From G965195345 sp965277625 (GTDB lineage Bacteria; Pseudomonadota; Gammaproteobacteria; CAKMZV01), in contig OZ255827.1 in assembly GCA_965277625.1 (NCBI GenBank), forward strand, positions 744,001 to 808,000: a stretch of 64,000 nt of DNA, read 5' to 3'. Below, in pieces: positions 63,990-64,000 of this stretch. Numbering within the stretch: position 1 is the first letter of the stretch; every line of letters starts with the position of its first letter. The notes below the pieces were generated by a model. The model ran no database searches, was not told the DNA's origin, and was given only the letters and a program-made list of their open reading frames with translations. The position numbers and the translations under genes are program-made.

Positions 63990-64000
63990 CAATTTCACTG

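Overview
The window looks like a chromosomal segment of a sulfur-oxidising gammaproteobacterium with moderately low GC (low-to-mid 40s % by eye, not computed). The evidence is a complete SoxB, a DNA polymerase III chi subunit (HolC, a beta/gammaproteobacterial protein), WaaA/Kdo transferase (lipid A-based outer membrane), a DUF502 gene beside aspS, and a DsrE-like protein. I cannot name the genus from sequence alone; relatives of Thiomicrospira-type or SUP05/mussel-symbiont-type sulfur oxidisers would fit.

Layout. Positions 1-5458 are a minus-strand housekeeping block: crcB - serS - holC - truA - trpF - DsrE-like membrane protein - DUF502 membrane protein - aspS (5' part only). soxB (5674-7572) is divergent from crcB. 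Positions 7745-60516, about 82% of the window, hold four giant paralogous genes in tandem, all on the minus strand: A (6529 aa), B (3146 aa), C (about 3136 aa) and D (4474 aa). Beyond them are pyrF and waaA on the plus strand, a membrane-anchored redoxin gene on the minus strand, and two minus-strand tRNA genes, Asp(GTC) and Val(TAC).

The four giants share one architecture. It starts with an unusually long N-terminal segment ending in a lipobox (LSAC), then a 7-8 residue Gly run and a (Thr-Pro)n linker encoded by a hexanucleotide repeat. Next comes a long array of about 93-100 aa cadherin/Ig-like modules (24, 14, 14 and 28 by my count). One or more composite blocks follow, each with a cysteine-free C-type-lectin-like domain plus two Ig-like domains. 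After that come a few more Ig-like modules, an FN3-like domain with the only Cys pair outside the N-terminus, and seven FG-GAP/integrin-type blades ending in a conserved Tyr-Leu-Tyr. The likely picture is outer-membrane-anchored surface fibres with a propeller head and lectin-like side domains, for adhesion or recognition. No dedicated secretion system, RTX tail or reverse transcriptase is seen here.

The locus shows repeat-driven evolution at several scales: near-identical N-terminal halves of B and C, near-identical first modules of A and D, small swapped tracts that look like gene conversion, a composite module repeated with an exact 1170-bp period in A, a 2610-bp-spaced block duplication in A, and variable Thr-Pro copy number (8, 9, 11, 7). 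A shared 13-bp motif precedes A, B and C, which suggests common regulation. This locus is the main candidate for an undescribed system. The flanking genes look like ordinary core metabolism.
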